A DNA stretch of 64,000 bases from an uncultured Psychrobacter sp. (GCF_947488565.1 NZ_CANKZC010000005.1:62001-126000), one strand, 5' to 3'. Shown: positions 1-12,517, numbered from the stretch's first letter. Notes: generated by a model from the letters alone, not told the origin. Program-made: numbers and translations.

Positions 1-392
1 GGTACACCAGCATCAGTCTTTTTCTGAGCAGCTGGACGACCACCAAGCTTTTCGCGAATACGAGCTGATTTACCAGAACGCTCACGTAAGTAGTACAGTT
101 TCGCACGGCGAACAGCACCGCGGCGTTTCACTTCAATGCTATCAATGATTGGTGAATGCAATTGAAATGCACGCTCAACACCAACGCCACTTGACATTTT
201 ACGGACAGTAAACGCTGAGTTCAGACCGCGGTTACGCTTAGCGATAACCACACCTTCAAAGGCCTGTAAACGCTCACGCTCACCTTCACGTACTTTTACT
301 TGAACCACGATAGTATCACCTGGTGCAAAGTTTGGGCGTTCAAGTAGTTGTTCGTTTTCGATGACCTGAACCAATGGATGCTTGTTGCTCAT
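1..392 (-). CDS. rplS: 50S ribosomal protein L19 (partial, C-terminus outside window)
   Basis: Reading the complement from the ATG at 390-392 gives a protein starting [20 protein letters not shown] and continuing with the L19 core ([47 protein letters not shown]). L19 sits at the interface of the ribosomal subunits. A good ribosome binding site (AGGAGA) lies just upstream at about 401-406. The gene runs off the left edge with no stop, after about 130 codons; the family is usually 115-125 residues, so only a few residues or a short C-terminal extension are missing. It is the last gene of the rpsP-rimM-trmD-rplS order. Confidence 0.97.
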   Translation of the reverse strand, partial: MSNKHPLVQVIENEQLLERPNFAPGDTIVVQVKVREGERERLQAFEGVVIAKRNRGLNSAFTVRKMSSGVGVERAFQLHSPIIDSIEVKRRGAVRRAKLYYLRERSGKSARIREKLGGRPAAQKKTDAGV

Positions 393-528
393 GAGAGTTA
401 TCTCCTCACATTAGATAATAGAGGCTTTACGCATATCACCTGTTTGTAATAATTAATCGTATCACGCATTTACGAGATACAACATAAATGGGGTCTAACA
501 AACGGCCATTGTCGTATGACCTGTTTTA

Positions 529-1323
529 TTATTGATCAAAATCTTCATTGTTAACTGTGTTTAAACTATTTTGTTTTGCCAATGCTTTTAGCCAAGCAAC
601 TTGCTGCGTATTTGGAGTAAAAGCTTGCCACAAATCTGGACGTCGTACTTTGGTACGCTCGACCTGTTGACTAAAACGCCATTTAGCAATATTGGCATGA
701 TGTCCAGAGAGCAATACTTTAGGCACTTTCATACCAGCAAACTCAAGCGGTTTAGTATAATGTGGACAATCAAGCAAACCATCGACGAACGAATCTTGCT
801 CAGCTGACTTGTCATCACCCATTATATTGGGTAGACGACGTATCACACTATCCATGAGTACCATTGCTGGTAGCTCGCCGCCAGTCAGTACATAATCACC
901 AAGTGACACTTCCATATCAACATACTGCGATAATAAACGCTCATCAATCCCTTCATAACGACCGCATAATAGAATCATGCCATCATACTCAGTCATGCTG
1001 ACCACGTTGTTCTCACTTAGTACTTGTCCTTGCGGTGACATGTAAATCACTGGACAATGTGCTTTGTCAATACGGCAACCATACTGGCTGGCACGCAGGC
1101 GCGCATCTTCAATTGCTTTTGATAATGGCTCAGCCATCATCACCATACCAGGACCCCCACCGTAGGGACGTTCATCAATACGGCGATAATTATCCGTAGT
1201 ATAGTCGCGTGGATTGATGCACTCAATTGTGACTTGCTCCTGAGTCACTGCTCGTCCCGTGATACCAAACTCACGAATCGTGGCAAACATCTCAGGAAAA
1301 ATACTAATCACAGCAAAATACAT
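529..1323 (-). CDS. trmD: tRNA (guanine-37-N1)-methyltransferase
   Basis: TrmD methylates G37 next to the anticodon using S-adenosylmethionine, which prevents +1 frameshifting. The N-terminus [13 protein letters not shown], the [12 protein letters not shown] segment, the trefoil-knot SAM site ([27 protein letters not shown]) and [11 protein letters not shown] are all classical. The open frame extends 16 codons further upstream (to 1371), but the ATG at 1323 matches the family start and has AGAGG shortly before it, so I prefer 264 residues. It lies downstream of rimM in the same direction, with a gap of about 75 bases, and is presumably co-transcribed with rplS. Confidence 0.95.
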   Translation of the reverse strand: MYFAVISIFPEMFATIREFGITGRAVTQEQVTIECINPRDYTTDNYRRIDERPYGGGPGMVMMAEPLSKAIEDARLRASQYGCRIDKAHCPVIYMSPQGQVLSENNVVSMTEYDGMILLCGRYEGIDERLLSQYVDMEVSLGDYVLTGGELPAMVLMDSVIRRLPNIMGDDKSAEQDSFVDGLLDCPHYTKPLEFAGMKVPKVLLSGHHANIAKWRFSQQVERTKVRRPDLWQAFTPNTQQVAWLKALAKQNSLNTVNNEDFDQ

Positions 1324-1398
1324 CAGACCTCTGTTTAAGTAATGCTCGCTAAATGACACCTGCATGAACATATCATTGCTTCAATCGTAAAGATCGAA

Positions 1399-1932
1399 TC
1401 AATAATCGCTCGGCCACGCCACATGAACTGCTTTATTGGCCATATCGACTTCAATTACAGTTTGAGCATGCCACGGTATCAAGCGCTCTTCGTTATCTAG
1501 GCTGTCTGAATGTGCTGCTACCCGCATAATGTCATGCGCGCCAGTTTCAAACATCTCAGTAATATCACCAAGATACTCATCTTGCTCATTCAAAACTCTA
1601 AGTCCAACCAGTTCAGACCAGTAAAACTCATCCTCTTCAGGTTCAGGCAATGAGTCTTTTGCAACCCAGATAGCAACACCATTCATAGTTTCAGCAATAT
1701 TACGATCAGGAACTTGCTCAAATTGAGCCACAAGCCCTGTACCCTGCTGACGCCATTTACTTACTGTCAATGGCTTAACACCAGTGGCAGTTTTTATCCA
1801 CCACGGCTGCATACCAAAGATATCCGAACGATCATCTGTATCGCTAAACACCCATAGCCAGCCTTTGATGCCATAAGGTTTCTTAAGCTGACCAATTTTC
1901 ATAAGCGTACTAGCGTCTGGTACAGATGACAT
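1399..1932 (-). CDS. rimM: Ribosome maturation factor RimM
   Basis: A 177-residue protein with the RimM N-terminal barrel (IGQLKKPYGIKGWLWVFSDTD) and a C-terminal PRC barrel (EFYWSELVGLRVLNEQDEYLGDI, ending near LIPWHAQTVIEVD). RimM binds ribosomal protein S19 and helps mature the head of the 30S subunit. It lies between rpsP and trmD, the standard gammaproteobacterial order. The gap to rpsP is about 160 bases, longer than usual for this operon, with no convincing terminator seen in it. Confidence 0.95.
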   Translation of the reverse strand: MSSVPDASTLMKIGQLKKPYGIKGWLWVFSDTDDRSDIFGMQPWWIKTATGVKPLTVSKWRQQGTGLVAQFEQVPDRNIAETMNGVAIWVAKDSLPEPEEDEFYWSELVGLRVLNEQDEYLGDITEMFETGAHDIMRVAAHSDSLDNEERLIPWHAQTVIEVDMANKAVHVAWPSDY

Positions 1933-2092
1933 AACGTCTAACCTAACAATAAATAAAACAGAGAGTGCTAATAAAAAAGCAATTAAATAATAAAAACAGT
2001 TAACCGCGTATACTGATCAAATCAGCTACGCTATCTATTTTAAACATACTAAATAGTCTAAAAACTGACTATAAGTACTCAACGCCAAACAT

Positions 2093-2365
2093 TTAAGCAG
2101 TTGCTTCAGTGCTTGTTGTCGCTGATTTATTGTAAGCTTTTGCTAATGAAGCAACGCGATCTGAAGGCTGTGCACCTTTTGCGATCCACGCATTATACGC
2201 TTCCATGTTTAAGCGTACTGCTTCTTCAGACTCTTTGGCAAGTGGGTTAAAAAAGCCAATGTTTTCAATGTAGCGACCGTCACGCGCGCGGCGTTGATCA
2301 GCAACAACTACTTGATAAAATGGGCGTTTCTTGGCACCGCCCCGTGCTAAACGAATAACAACCAT
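2093..2365 (-). CDS. rpsP: 30S ribosomal protein S16
   Basis: A 90-residue protein starting [20 protein letters not shown], followed by the S16 signatures [20 protein letters not shown] and [12 protein letters not shown]. The length is normal for the family. It is the first gene of the rpsP-rimM-trmD-rplS operon on the minus strand. An extended -10 promoter candidate lies about 40 bases upstream of the ATG. Confidence 0.97.
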   Translation of the reverse strand: MVVIRLARGGAKKRPFYQVVVADQRRARDGRYIENIGFFNPLAKESEEAVRLNMEAYNAWIAKGAQPSDRVASLAKAYNKSATTSTEATA

Positions 2366-2403
2366 GTGAATTCTCTCTTTCGCAGGTATACCAAAAGGGC
2401 ATA

Positions 2404-2433
2404 ATTATATCACAGTCTTGATTTGTTGAAAAC
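2404..2433 (-). promoter_or_regulatory. Candidate sigma-70 promoter of the rpsP operon
   Basis: On the minus strand a perfect TATAAT (complement of 2404-2409) is preceded by TGN, an extended -10, with TTTTCA at 17-base spacing as a weak -35. The -10 is about 38 bases from the rpsP start. The inverted pair CACAGT (2411-2416) / ACTGTG (2438-2443) brackets the promoter and could be incidental or an operator. This is pattern reading only. Confidence 0.5.
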
Positions 2434-2615
2434 ATAAACTGTGTTTATTTAATGACTATTATAACAATGGTTTAAAAGCAATCAAGGGCCACAAATATCA
2501 TCACCTATTTATTGATCAAAGTCTAATATTCAACGATAACTTTTAGCCAGCTCATAGCGCCTACTGCAGTATTGCACTATACTTTATTGCAATACTGTAA
2601 GAGCGTTAAATCCCT

Positions 2616-4076
2616 ATGATTATCCCAACTCCTCGTCGCACTGCTTGGCTGCCACGTTCGTACTCTAGTACTTGGCTTACAACCTTAATGGTAGCCTTTA
2701 TTGTTATAATCAGCGTCGGTCTGTCTATTTGGTTTTTTTGGCGCAGTTTGTATTTGCCAGAGCTTAAAAACCATGCGCGTTATTTAACCAGCGAGCTGCG
2801 TTTGATGAATAGTGCGAGAATAGACTGGCAGGACAATCCAAAGATGCAACAATGGCTGTATCGCAACTCACACGTGGTAGTCGTTGATAATCCTAGTGAC
2901 TTTCCTCAAGTTGAAAACAAAATTTTTGTAGGAGTATTCACTGACGTTTTACAACGTGAAATTGGAGCACAATTAGGACGACCAGTTGAAGTATATTTTA
3001 AATTTAAGCCCACGCCTCAGCTATGGGTACAAGACAGCCGCGACCAAAGCTTTTGGATTCGTGAGCCCGTTGTCTATTATTCACAATATAGCCCAACATT
3101 ATTGGCGTTATTCTTGTTAGGTTTGCCAATTTTGACTTTGTTAACGATTATCTTATTAGCACGTCAGCTAAACCGCCCGCTTCGTTACTTACAACGTGCT
3201 GCAACCAATTACATTCGTCTCGGTCATGCGACTACTTTGCCAACGCGTACAGGACCTACCGAGATACGCCAGGTCAATACGGCGTTTAATCGTCTCTTTA
3301 CAACGCTTAGTCAAGCGCAAAAAGAACGCACGATCATGCTGGCTGGTATCTCACATGATCTACGCACACCGCTAACACGCATGCGTTTAACCGCTGAGAT
3401 GTTGCCTGATGACTTTTTCCGTGAGGGATTGATTTATGATATTGAAGACATGGATGCAATTTTAGAGCAGTTTATCTCTTTTATGAAAGATGGATCTGAT
3501 GAGCCTGTACGTCTTACCAATTTAGACACGATATTTAATGAGATTATTGTACAGTTTGCGCCTATGCCGTTTATTTATCAATCAGAGCTTCAAAAGGCTG
3601 TACCAATACGTCCCTTGTCCATAAAGCGCTTAGTTATAAACCTTGTGAACAATGCAAATCGTTACGGTAAGCCGCCGATTTATTTGTCTGCCAGTATCGT
3701 ACCGACCTTTATTGAAACGGTTGTTACAGAAGATACTGACATTGTGACCGAAAGCGAGGTAAATCAAGAAGCTCAAGAGCAATTGATGATATGTGTACGT
3801 GACTGCGGTGAAGGAGTCGCGGAGGATCAGTTGGAGCGAATCATGCAACCATTTGAGCGTGGCGAGACGGCACGTACCACGCAAGGAAGTGGACTTGGCT
3901 TGGCTATCGTCAATCGTATCGCAGGTCTGCATCACGGTACTGTAGAAGCTATCAATCATCCTGAGGGTGGACTACAGGTTTGTGTACGCCTACCTCTAAT
4001 ATCTAAGGTTACTGATGAAACGGTCATTGAGGACAACTTGACTACACCAGATAATGCAATAGATGGCGGGGGCTAA
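2616..4076 (+). CDS. EnvZ-family membrane sensor histidine kinase (no adjacent response regulator)
   Basis: A 486-residue kinase with two membrane segments (about residues 22-43 and 163-187), a periplasmic domain between them, a HAMP region, and a phosphoacceptor box SHDLRTPLTRMRL with His near residue 247. The ATP-binding domain shows the N box (VINLVNNANRYG), DCGEGV and GSGLGLAIVNRI. The H-box context MLAGISHDLRTPLTR is strongly EnvZ-like. EnvZ normally sits directly after ompR; here no regulator is next to it, and its cognate must be elsewhere. It is convergent with the small gene at 4141-4320. Only the symbol is left open: orthology to envZ is likely but not proven by context. Confidence 0.88.
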   Translation: MIIPTPRRTAWLPRSYSSTWLTTLMVAFIVIISVGLSIWFFWRSLYLPELKNHARYLTSELRLMNSARIDWQDNPKMQQWLYRNSHVVVVDNPSDFPQVENKIFVGVFTDVLQREIGAQLGRPVEVYFKFKPTPQLWVQDSRDQSFWIREPVVYYSQYSPTLLALFLLGLPILTLLTIILLARQLNRPLRYLQRAATNYIRLGHATTLPTRTGPTEIRQVNTAFNRLFTTLSQAQKERTIMLAGISHDLRTPLTRMRLTAEMLPDDFFREGLIYDIEDMDAILEQFISFMKDGSDEPVRLTNLDTIFNEIIVQFAPMPFIYQSELQKAVPIRPLSIKRLVINLVNNANRYGKPPIYLSASIVPTFIETVVTEDTDIVTESEVNQEAQEQLMICVRDCGEGVAEDQLERIMQPFERGETARTTQGSGLGLAIVNRIAGLHHGTVEAINHPEGGLQVCVRLPLISKVTDETVIEDNLTTPDNAIDGGG

Positions 4077-4107
4077 GAAAAGAACAAATATGAGACAATT
4101 CATCGAA

Positions 4108-4130
4108 AAACCATCATAAAGAGATGGTTT
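4108..4130. terminator. Hairpin between convergent genes
   Basis: AAACCATC (4108-4115) pairs with GATGGTTT (4123-4130) around a 7-base loop. It sits between the stop of the EnvZ-like kinase and the stop of the small minus-strand gene. The flanking A and T content is modest, so it is a weak bidirectional terminator candidate. Confidence 0.5.
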
Positions 4131-4140
4131 GAAAGGCGAG

Positions 4141-4320
4141 CTATTCTTTAGTCCCAATTAACGGTGGTACATGTTTGGCACTATTCGTAAACGTTATTGG
4201 CTGCGTAAGCTCCGCTTGTGCAACCTGTAAACTCGCAGTCGGAGTAGGTTGCTGTATAAACAAGTAGTAGCCAAGCATTAAAGCATTTAGTAATACTAAA
4301 CCGCCAAATAAATAAGGCAT
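4141..4320 (-). CDS. Small single-pass membrane protein, unknown function
   Basis: A 59-residue product starting MPYLFGGLVLLNALMLGYYL, with one hydrophobic segment (about residues 3-23) and then a polar, proline/threonine-rich tail ending PPLIGTKE. The open frame reaches 4398, but the ATG at 4320 has a good GGAGA site 5-6 bases upstream, so I use it. I do not recognise the family. It is on the same strand as bfmS upstream but separated from it by a strong hairpin, so it probably has its own promoter. Confidence 0.6.
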   Translation of the reverse strand: MPYLFGGLVLLNALMLGYYLFIQQPTPTASLQVAQAELTQPITFTNSAKHVPPLIGTKE

Positions 4321-4400
4321 CTTATCTCTCCTATACAGCCTCAAACTCAAAAAAACGGTAAACTTAATATTATCGTGGATAAAACTACAATTTACCAAAA

Positions 4401-4430
4401 TGTGACCTACTACTCTTATAGTAGGTCACA
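4401..4430 (-). terminator. Strong hairpin downstream of bfmS
   Basis: Twelve-base perfect arms (4401-4412 and 4419-4430) with a 6-base loop. Reading the minus strand, the stem is followed by TTTT (complement of 4397-4400). This fits a rho-independent terminator for the bfmS transcript (stop at 4517) ahead of the small gene starting at 4320. Confidence 0.7.
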
Positions 4431-4516
4431 TAGTCGATTCTATCAACAATTCTAAATAATTTTAGTTGCTAAAGCCTTATCATACGAATCAATTAATGGT
4501 TAATGATATCTTTGGT

Positions 4517-6205
4517 TTACTCCCCACTAATGTCACGATCACTTTTTTCTTGGGTTAATTCGTCAGCAGCAAGCACTTGTGTTAACGGTTTAATGGGCCA
4601 AGTCATGACAAATCTGGCCCCGCCAAGACTGTTACTTTCATCTACCTTCATACTGCCATTAAACCAAAACGCGATACGCGAAACAATAGATAGCCCAAGC
4701 CCATACCCTCCTGAAGCTCTGGTACGACTATCATCTAGACGAGAAAATGGAATAAACACCTTTTCACGATCTTCCTCCGGTATACCGTGTCCATCATCTT
4801 CAACACTCACAAAAGCATTGCCTTTTTTGACACCAGCACTGATAACTATGGTTGTTTCTGCATAGCGCAGCGCATTGCCAGCAAGGTTTTGAATAACGCG
4901 GTGAAGATAGCGACGATCTGCTATTGCAGTGACTTTTACATTCGGAAGTTGTCCGACGACCTTGATAGATTTTCCCAATGCATTGGTCTCGCGTACCACC
5001 TGCTCAACCAGCTCTCTAAGGTTTACTGGTTCTAAGTCTAGCTTAGGAGAGCCTTCTTCAAGCTTTGCATAGGTCAAAATCTCATCAATTAATCCATTTA
5101 GTGCTTCGATATCTTCGTCGATATAATCACGCTGCATAAAGCGCGAGTCCTCGTCATCGGTATCAGCCAGCATATCGACCGCAAAGCGAATACGGGCAAC
5201 AGGCGTACGCAGCTCATGCGAGACCGCGCGCGTCAGCTCGCGCTGTGATTCAATCAGACGTTTAATATGCTCTGTCATTGCATTAAATGTGGCGGATAAA
5301 CGCGCGATCTCATCTTGTCCAATGACTTGTACTTGAATATCTAAGTTGCCTTGACTAACTTCATTAACCCCTACTTGAATCAGCTGTAATTTACGTTCAA
5401 GTGGAAAAATTAGCGCATAAACACCTAAGCTAATTAAGAACATACTTATCAGTACCATACTGATAATTAAATTTAATGGAAACCAGTTAAATAAGGAAAC
5501 AGGACCCATTACAACAGCCATATCATTGATTTCAGAAGGCACAATTATTCTGATAGCAGAGTTGCCGCGGCTGGTGCTACTATCTTGAAACAATATAACG
5601 ACTTCATCGCGACGTAAACGCGCCATCTGATCAGTGTCTAAGCCTAAAGCATTTACGCCCTTAAGCTCTAGCGGAAAAGAGAATTTCTCTTCTAACTCTT
5701 GTAGACGCGTACGCTTAGCAGACAACGTCGTATAGTAAGACAAATCATCTAACAAAAATACGGCCATTGCTCGTACTTGCTGCTCTGTGACTTGTGATAT
5801 TCTAACAGTTAATACGCTTTTGGCATCTGACAAACGATGATACACATCAGCATAAGTAGGCTGACTGTTATAGCGCACGACAGTATTTCCATTATCAAAA
5901 CGACGCAGCTCACTTGAGCTAAAGTCGATGTCGGTAACAGGTACAATACGAAAGGTTGAACCAAACAAACTACTGGCATCTGACAACCAATAGTCGCGCT
6001 GGGTGTCGCTTATTTGCCGGCCCACACCTTCACTAACTAAATAAAAGGCGCCTGTAGCCATATCTTCACGATAAGTTTGTACACGTTCCTTATTAATGGT
6101 ATCCATTAATAATTGGGCAAATAAGGCCACGCATAGACAGACTATTAATAGACCGGCATAAATTCGAACAAAAATACTGTGTTTTAAAGAAGAAACTAAT
6201 GACAT
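4517..6205 (-). CDS. bfmS: BfmS-type sensor histidine kinase
   Basis: A 562-residue kinase: transmembrane segment near residues 11-30, a large periplasmic sensor domain, a second segment (ISMVLISMFLISLGVYALIF), HAMP, then SHELRTPVARIRF, the N box (VIQNLAGNALRYAE), EDDGHGIPEED and GGYGLGLSIVSRI. The start LKHSIFVRIYAG resembles Acinetobacter BfmS, which with BfmR controls envelope, capsule and biofilm genes. I chose the ATG at 6205; a TTG five codons upstream (6220) is possible and neither has a clear ribosome binding site. It lies 353 bases downstream of bfmR, with a terminator in between. Confidence 0.88.
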   Translation of the reverse strand: MSLVSSLKHSIFVRIYAGLLIVCLCVALFAQLLMDTINKERVQTYREDMATGAFYLVSEGVGRQISDTQRDYWLSDASSLFGSTFRIVPVTDIDFSSSELRRFDNGNTVVRYNSQPTYADVYHRLSDAKSVLTVRISQVTEQQVRAMAVFLLDDLSYYTTLSAKRTRLQELEEKFSFPLELKGVNALGLDTDQMARLRRDEVVILFQDSSTSRGNSAIRIIVPSEINDMAVVMGPVSLFNWFPLNLIISMVLISMFLISLGVYALIFPLERKLQLIQVGVNEVSQGNLDIQVQVIGQDEIARLSATFNAMTEHIKRLIESQRELTRAVSHELRTPVARIRFAVDMLADTDDEDSRFMQRDYIDEDIEALNGLIDEILTYAKLEEGSPKLDLEPVNLRELVEQVVRETNALGKSIKVVGQLPNVKVTAIADRRYLHRVIQNLAGNALRYAETTIVISAGVKKGNAFVSVEDDGHGIPEEDREKVFIPFSRLDDSRTRASGGYGLGLSIVSRIAFWFNGSMKVDESNSLGGARFVMTWPIKPLTQVLAADELTQEKSDRDISGE

Positions 6206-6558
6206 ACGTGCCGTGACCAAACTGTTGAGTAATAATCGCTAGTATCGTTTTGACTAAAACCTTTCCATCGCAAACGATATCAAGCACTGTTAGATAAAGA
6301 TGAAAGATTGAAGACCGTATTTTATCATTACATGTAAACAACCTAACCATAATACAATGACTGACTTAAAACCATATCTATATAATGTGTATTGAGCTGG
6401 CGTCCATAATTACTGCTCAATAATTACCGCTCAATTAAACCACATAACACCTGTCTTAAGTTCAAAAACTTAAACTTTAGCCACAAAAAAACCAGCAAGG
6501 AGCTGGTTTCTCGTGAAGAAAATGATAATTACTCACTATGACTGTCATTAAGACAAGA
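6206..6558. other. bfmR-bfmS intergenic region (353 bases)
   Basis: Unusually long spacing for a two-component pair. It holds the bfmR terminator at 6484-6509; the remaining AT-rich 270 bases before bfmS show no gene I can support and probably contain a separate bfmS promoter. Confidence 0.6.
6484..6509 (-). terminator. Rho-independent terminator after bfmR
   Basis: On the minus strand an 8-base perfect stem (complement of 6489-6496 and 6502-6509, AAACCAGC/GCTGGTTT) with a 5-base loop leads straight into a run of seven T. It begins about 50 bases past the bfmR stop, so most bfmR transcripts should end before bfmS. Confidence 0.85.
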
Positions 6559-7275
6559 TCAATTACCCTCTTTAACGAATAAATAACCTTTACTACGTAC
6601 TGTTTTAATACGTTTAGGGTTCTCTGGATCATCACCAATCTTAGGACGAATACGTGAGATACGCACATCAATAGAACGATCCTGACCGTCATATTCAATG
6701 CCGCGTAGGCGCTCAAAAATGTCTTCGCGCGATAAGATACGACCAGCGTTAGAAGCAAGTAGCCATAGTAGGTCATATTCAGCGCTGGTAAAGTCGACTA
6801 ACTCGTCGCTCAATGTCACAGATCGACCGCCATTGTCGATGACCAGCTCACCAAATTCTAGGCGTTGTGGCACATCTTCTGATGGCGCATTTTCAGAACG
6901 ACGTAGTAACGCACGAATACGTGCCAACAATACACGTGGTTGAGCAGGCTTGGCGACATAATCGTCAGCGCCCATCTCAAGACCCAATACTTGATCCATA
7001 TCTTCTGTACGCGCCGTCAGCATCAAAATTGGATTTTGATAATGGGGACGCACTTCACGACAAACAGTCAAACCATCACTACCAGGAAGCATAACATCAA
7101 GTACTACTAAATCTGGTTGTTCATTAACGATACGGCGAATGGCGCGATTGCCATCAGTCTCGATCGCTACTTCTAAGCCATTTTTAACCAGATAATCTTG
7201 AGTTAACATAGCTAAACGTTCATCATCTTCAACAATCAAAATTCGGAGTGTGTTGTCTTCTTCAGTCGTTGTCAT
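6559..7275 (-). CDS. bfmR: BfmR-type OmpR-family response regulator
   Basis: A 238-residue regulator: receiver domain with acidic pocket (VEDDER), phosphoacceptor Asp60 in VVLDVMLPG, Thr in MLTARTED and Lys in YVAKPAQPR, then a winged-helix DNA-binding domain (EYDLLWLLASNAGRILSRE, QDRSIDVRISRIRPKIGDD, RTVRSKGYLF-like end). The C-terminal half is nearly the same as the Acinetobacter BfmR sequence I remember. The start ATG at 7275 is reasonable. It presumably works with BfmS, encoded next downstream. Confidence 0.95.
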   Translation of the reverse strand: MTTTEEDNTLRILIVEDDERLAMLTQDYLVKNGLEVAIETDGNRAIRRIVNEQPDLVVLDVMLPGSDGLTVCREVRPHYQNPILMLTARTEDMDQVLGLEMGADDYVAKPAQPRVLLARIRALLRRSENAPSEDVPQRLEFGELVIDNGGRSVTLSDELVDFTSAEYDLLWLLASNAGRILSREDIFERLRGIEYDGQDRSIDVRISRIRPKIGDDPENPKRIKTVRSKGYLFVKEGN

Positions 7276-7820
7276 TGGTGTGTCCTATAATGTATAAAAA
7301 TTAATAGCAGGTAATTAGTAGCACAATAAAATGGAACAATTGATGTTCTTATGAATGATGCAATTGTGGTAACACAGTATACTATCAAATAGTCAGCTTC
7401 CTATACTATAGCTTATTGTCGTTAACAAAACCTATAAAGAACATATCCTATAAGTTTAGTTAACGTCCAGTAATTTTAACTATTTAGTTATTTGCTTAAT
7501 GAAGAGTAGCATTAATCGACTAGCAGTTAAACATGATAAAAAAAGCGTCTCTATTGTAGGCTAACACCATTCTTTACAATATCACCAAAAGAGCTTATTT
7601 TTATGGTCGATACTGCTATTATTAACCTAACGGAAAATATGAAATACCTACTTATGCCAACCAAATATACTGATTGGGTAGAAATATTTTATTAAATCCT
7701 TAATCCTATTTATAAACATTCTGTACACCATAAAAAAAACAGCCCATTATGGACTGTTTTTTTACTATTTTATTGTCAAATACTGAATAAAAACTACTAT
7801 TCAATATTGTAGACAGCAAA
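7276..7820. other. Intergenic region between bfmR and atpC (545 bases)
   Basis: AT-rich, no supportable gene. It contains the promoter side of bfmR (right of 7275) and the end-of-operon hairpin of the ATP synthase cluster at 7732-7763. Nothing else recognised. Confidence 0.6.
7732..7763 (-). terminator. Terminator of the atp operon
   Basis: An A-run, CAG, a short interrupted stem (CCA/TGG) and CTG then a T-run give a symmetric hairpin flanked by A and T tracts on both strands, about 60 bases past the atpC stop. It can work in both directions. Confidence 0.8.
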
Positions 7821-8237
7821 TTAAGCGCGGTTTTTGTATTTACGAATCGTTTGCAGCTGGGCTACTGATTCTGCTAATGAAGCCAAGGCCGCATTAGTTT
7901 GTACGGTATCAGACTGGTTGACCAGCATTTGTTCCGCTTTTTTACGTGCTTCAACGATTTTACTTTCGTCAAGGTTATGTGCACGCATGGCAGTGTCTGC
8001 TAATACAGTAACCATCTTTGGCTGTACTTCTAACACGCCGCCTGATACGTAAATCACTTCTTCTTCACCATTTGGTGTTTGCACTCGCATCGCACCTGGT
8101 TTTAGCAAAGTAATAAGCGGTGTGTGACCTGGCAATACACCAATCTCGCCTTCGGTACCCGTAGCTATTAACATGCTGATTTCGCCCGAATACAACTCTT
8201 CACGAGCACTTACGACGCGACATTGTAACGTTGCCAT
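7821..8237 (-). CDS. atpC: ATP synthase epsilon subunit
   Basis: A 138-residue epsilon chain: MATLQCRVVSAREELYSGEI, the beta-sandwich motif TEGEIGVLPGHTPLIT, and a C-terminal helical hairpin (DESKIVEARKKAEQML). Epsilon is part of the F1 central stalk and inhibits ATP hydrolysis. The open frame extends nine codons upstream, but the ATG at 8237 has AAGGAG at ideal spacing. It is the last gene of the operon. Confidence 0.95.
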   Translation of the reverse strand: MATLQCRVVSAREELYSGEISMLIATGTEGEIGVLPGHTPLITLLKPGAMRVQTPNGEEEVIYVSGGVLEVQPKMVTVLADTAMRAHNLDESKIVEARKKAEQMLVNQSDTVQTNAALASLAESVAQLQTIRKYKNRA

Positions 8238-8341
8238 ATTTAACTCCTTACGATCAAAACACAATCAAAACTGCGATGCGTTATCTACTTGCGAGTGGAC
8301 TGGTATCGGCCTACCCGCAGTTTAGCAAATGCTAATACAAC

Positions 8342-10707
<2,366 letters not shown>

Positions 10708-10821
10708 AATGATTCCAATATAAGAGGGTTAAAAAGCATTTGCGCATGCAACATATGATCAAGATATAGTATCACTCTATCAGAATAATCATTATCTGTT
10801 TTGCATAACGCGACTAATACC

Positions 10822-10879
10822 GTCGATGGTTAAAATAGTGGCGCAAGTGTCTGTTTAAACGACGCGCCACCTTTAACGA
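10822..10879. repeat. Imperfect inverted repeat in the atpA-atpG gap
   Basis: GTGGCGC (10838-10844) and GCGCCAC (10864-10870) are perfect arms. Outside them GTTAAA pairs with TTTAAC and GTCG with CGAC after small bulges, so a hairpin of almost 60 bases is possible. There is no adjacent T-run, so it looks like an mRNA processing or stability structure, not a terminator. Confidence 0.5.
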
Positions 10880-10913
10880 CTAAATTATAACCAATCCGGC
10901 CTAACCCATTAAA

Positions 10914-12458
10914 TTAATAACTGTGATTTTGTTTAAAAGTCTGTACTGCTGCCTTTAAACGACCTGCGATATCATCATTGTAATTCGCAGTATCATCAAT
11001 CTCGCGCATCAATTCACTTTGCTCATCATGCATGTAGCGTAAGTAAGCTTCTTCGAAAGCACCAATCTTTTCTACTGGCACATCGGCTAAGAACCCTTCG
11101 TTTGAAGCATAGATAACCGCTGCTTGCTCAGAAACAGACATTGGTTGATACTGTTTTTGCTTCATAAGTTCAGTGACACGCTCACCATGATCAAGCTGTT
11201 CACGAGTGGCATCATCAAGGTCAGAGGCGAACTGAGCAAACGCAGCCAATTCACGATACTGTGCTAGCGCGGTACGAATACCACCAGAGAGCTTTTTGAT
11301 GATTTTTGTCTGTGCAGAACCACCAACACGAGAAACTGAGATACCAGCGTTAACAGCAGGACGAATACCTGAGTTAAATAGGCTTGACTCTAAGAATATC
11401 TGACCGTCAGTGATCGAGATCACGTTAGTCGGTACGAATGCTGATACGTCACCTGCTTGGGTTTCGATAATAGGTAGTGCAGTTAAAGAACCCGTTTTAC
11501 CTTTTACTTCACCATTGGTAAAGTTTTCTACATAGTCCGCGTTGACGCGCGATGCACGCTCAAGTAAACGTGAGTGTAAATAGAATACGTCACCAGGATA
11601 CGCTTCACGACCTGGCGGACGACGTAACAATAGTGAAATCTGACGATACGCTACCGCTTGTTTTGACAAGTCATCAAATACGATTAGAGCATCTTCACCG
11701 CGATCACGGAAGTATTCACCCATTGTACAACCTGAGTAAGGTGCAATGTACTGTAGAGCCGCTGGCTCTGACGCTGAAGCGACAACAACGGTGGTGTATT
11801 CTAAGGCACCAGTCTGCTCAAGCTTACGTACGACGTTTGCAATGGTAGAGCGTTTTTGACCAACAGCGACATAGACACACTTAATGCCAGATGATTTCTG
11901 GGCGATGATCGCATCGATAGCCATTGCGGTTTTACCCGTCTGACGGTCACCAATGATAAGCTCACGCTGACCACGACCAATCGGGATCATGGTATCAACA
12001 GCTTTATAACCCGTCATAACTGGTTGATCAACTGATTGACGATCAATAACACCTGGAGCAATCTTTTCAACTTTGTCCGTCATTTTGGCATCGATAGGAC
12101 CTTTGCCATCAATAGGATTACCCAAAGCATCTACAACACGGCCTAGCATCTCAGGACCTACTGGTACTTCTAGAATACGACCAGTACAATAGGCTTTTTG
12201 ACCTTCTTGCAGCTGTAGGTAATCACCAAGTACTACCGCGCCGACAGAATCACGCTCTAAGTTAAGCGCCATTCCATAGATTTCGCCTTCAAACTCAATC
12301 ATTTCGCCGTACATGGCATCTTCAAGACCATGAATCTGCACGATACCGTCAGATACTTTGACAATCGTGCCTTCATTCTTTGCAGTTGCACCCGCATCAA
12401 GGTCTTGAATACGCTGCTTAATCAGGTTACTGATTTCCGCTGGATTCAATTGTTGCAT
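10914..12458 (-). CDS. atpA: ATP synthase alpha subunit
   Basis: A 514-residue non-catalytic F1 subunit. It starts [17 protein letters not shown] and has Walker [10 protein letters not shown] near residue 170, [55 protein letters not shown] and [10 protein letters not shown]. Length is standard. It is downstream of atpH in the operon; a perfect palindrome lies in the gap between them. Confidence 0.98.
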   Translation of the reverse strand: MQQLNPAEISNLIKQRIQDLDAGATAKNEGTIVKVSDGIVQIHGLEDAMYGEMIEFEGEIYGMALNLERDSVGAVVLGDYLQLQEGQKAYCTGRILEVPVGPEMLGRVVDALGNPIDGKGPIDAKMTDKVEKIAPGVIDRQSVDQPVMTGYKAVDTMIPIGRGQRELIIGDRQTGKTAMAIDAIIAQKSSGIKCVYVAVGQKRSTIANVVRKLEQTGALEYTTVVVASASEPAALQYIAPYSGCTMGEYFRDRGEDALIVFDDLSKQAVAYRQISLLLRRPPGREAYPGDVFYLHSRLLERASRVNADYVENFTNGEVKGKTGSLTALPIIETQAGDVSAFVPTNVISITDGQIFLESSLFNSGIRPAVNAGISVSRVGGSAQTKIIKKLSGGIRTALAQYRELAAFAQFASDLDDATREQLDHGERVTELMKQKQYQPMSVSEQAAVIYASNEGFLADVPVEKIGAFEEAYLRYMHDEQSELMREIDDTANYNDDIAGRLKAAVQTFKQNHSY

Positions 12459-12517
12459 TGCCTTGTTTCCTTTAATTTATGATAACCCGCCCACTGACTT
12501 AAATGCTCTTATGTTCA

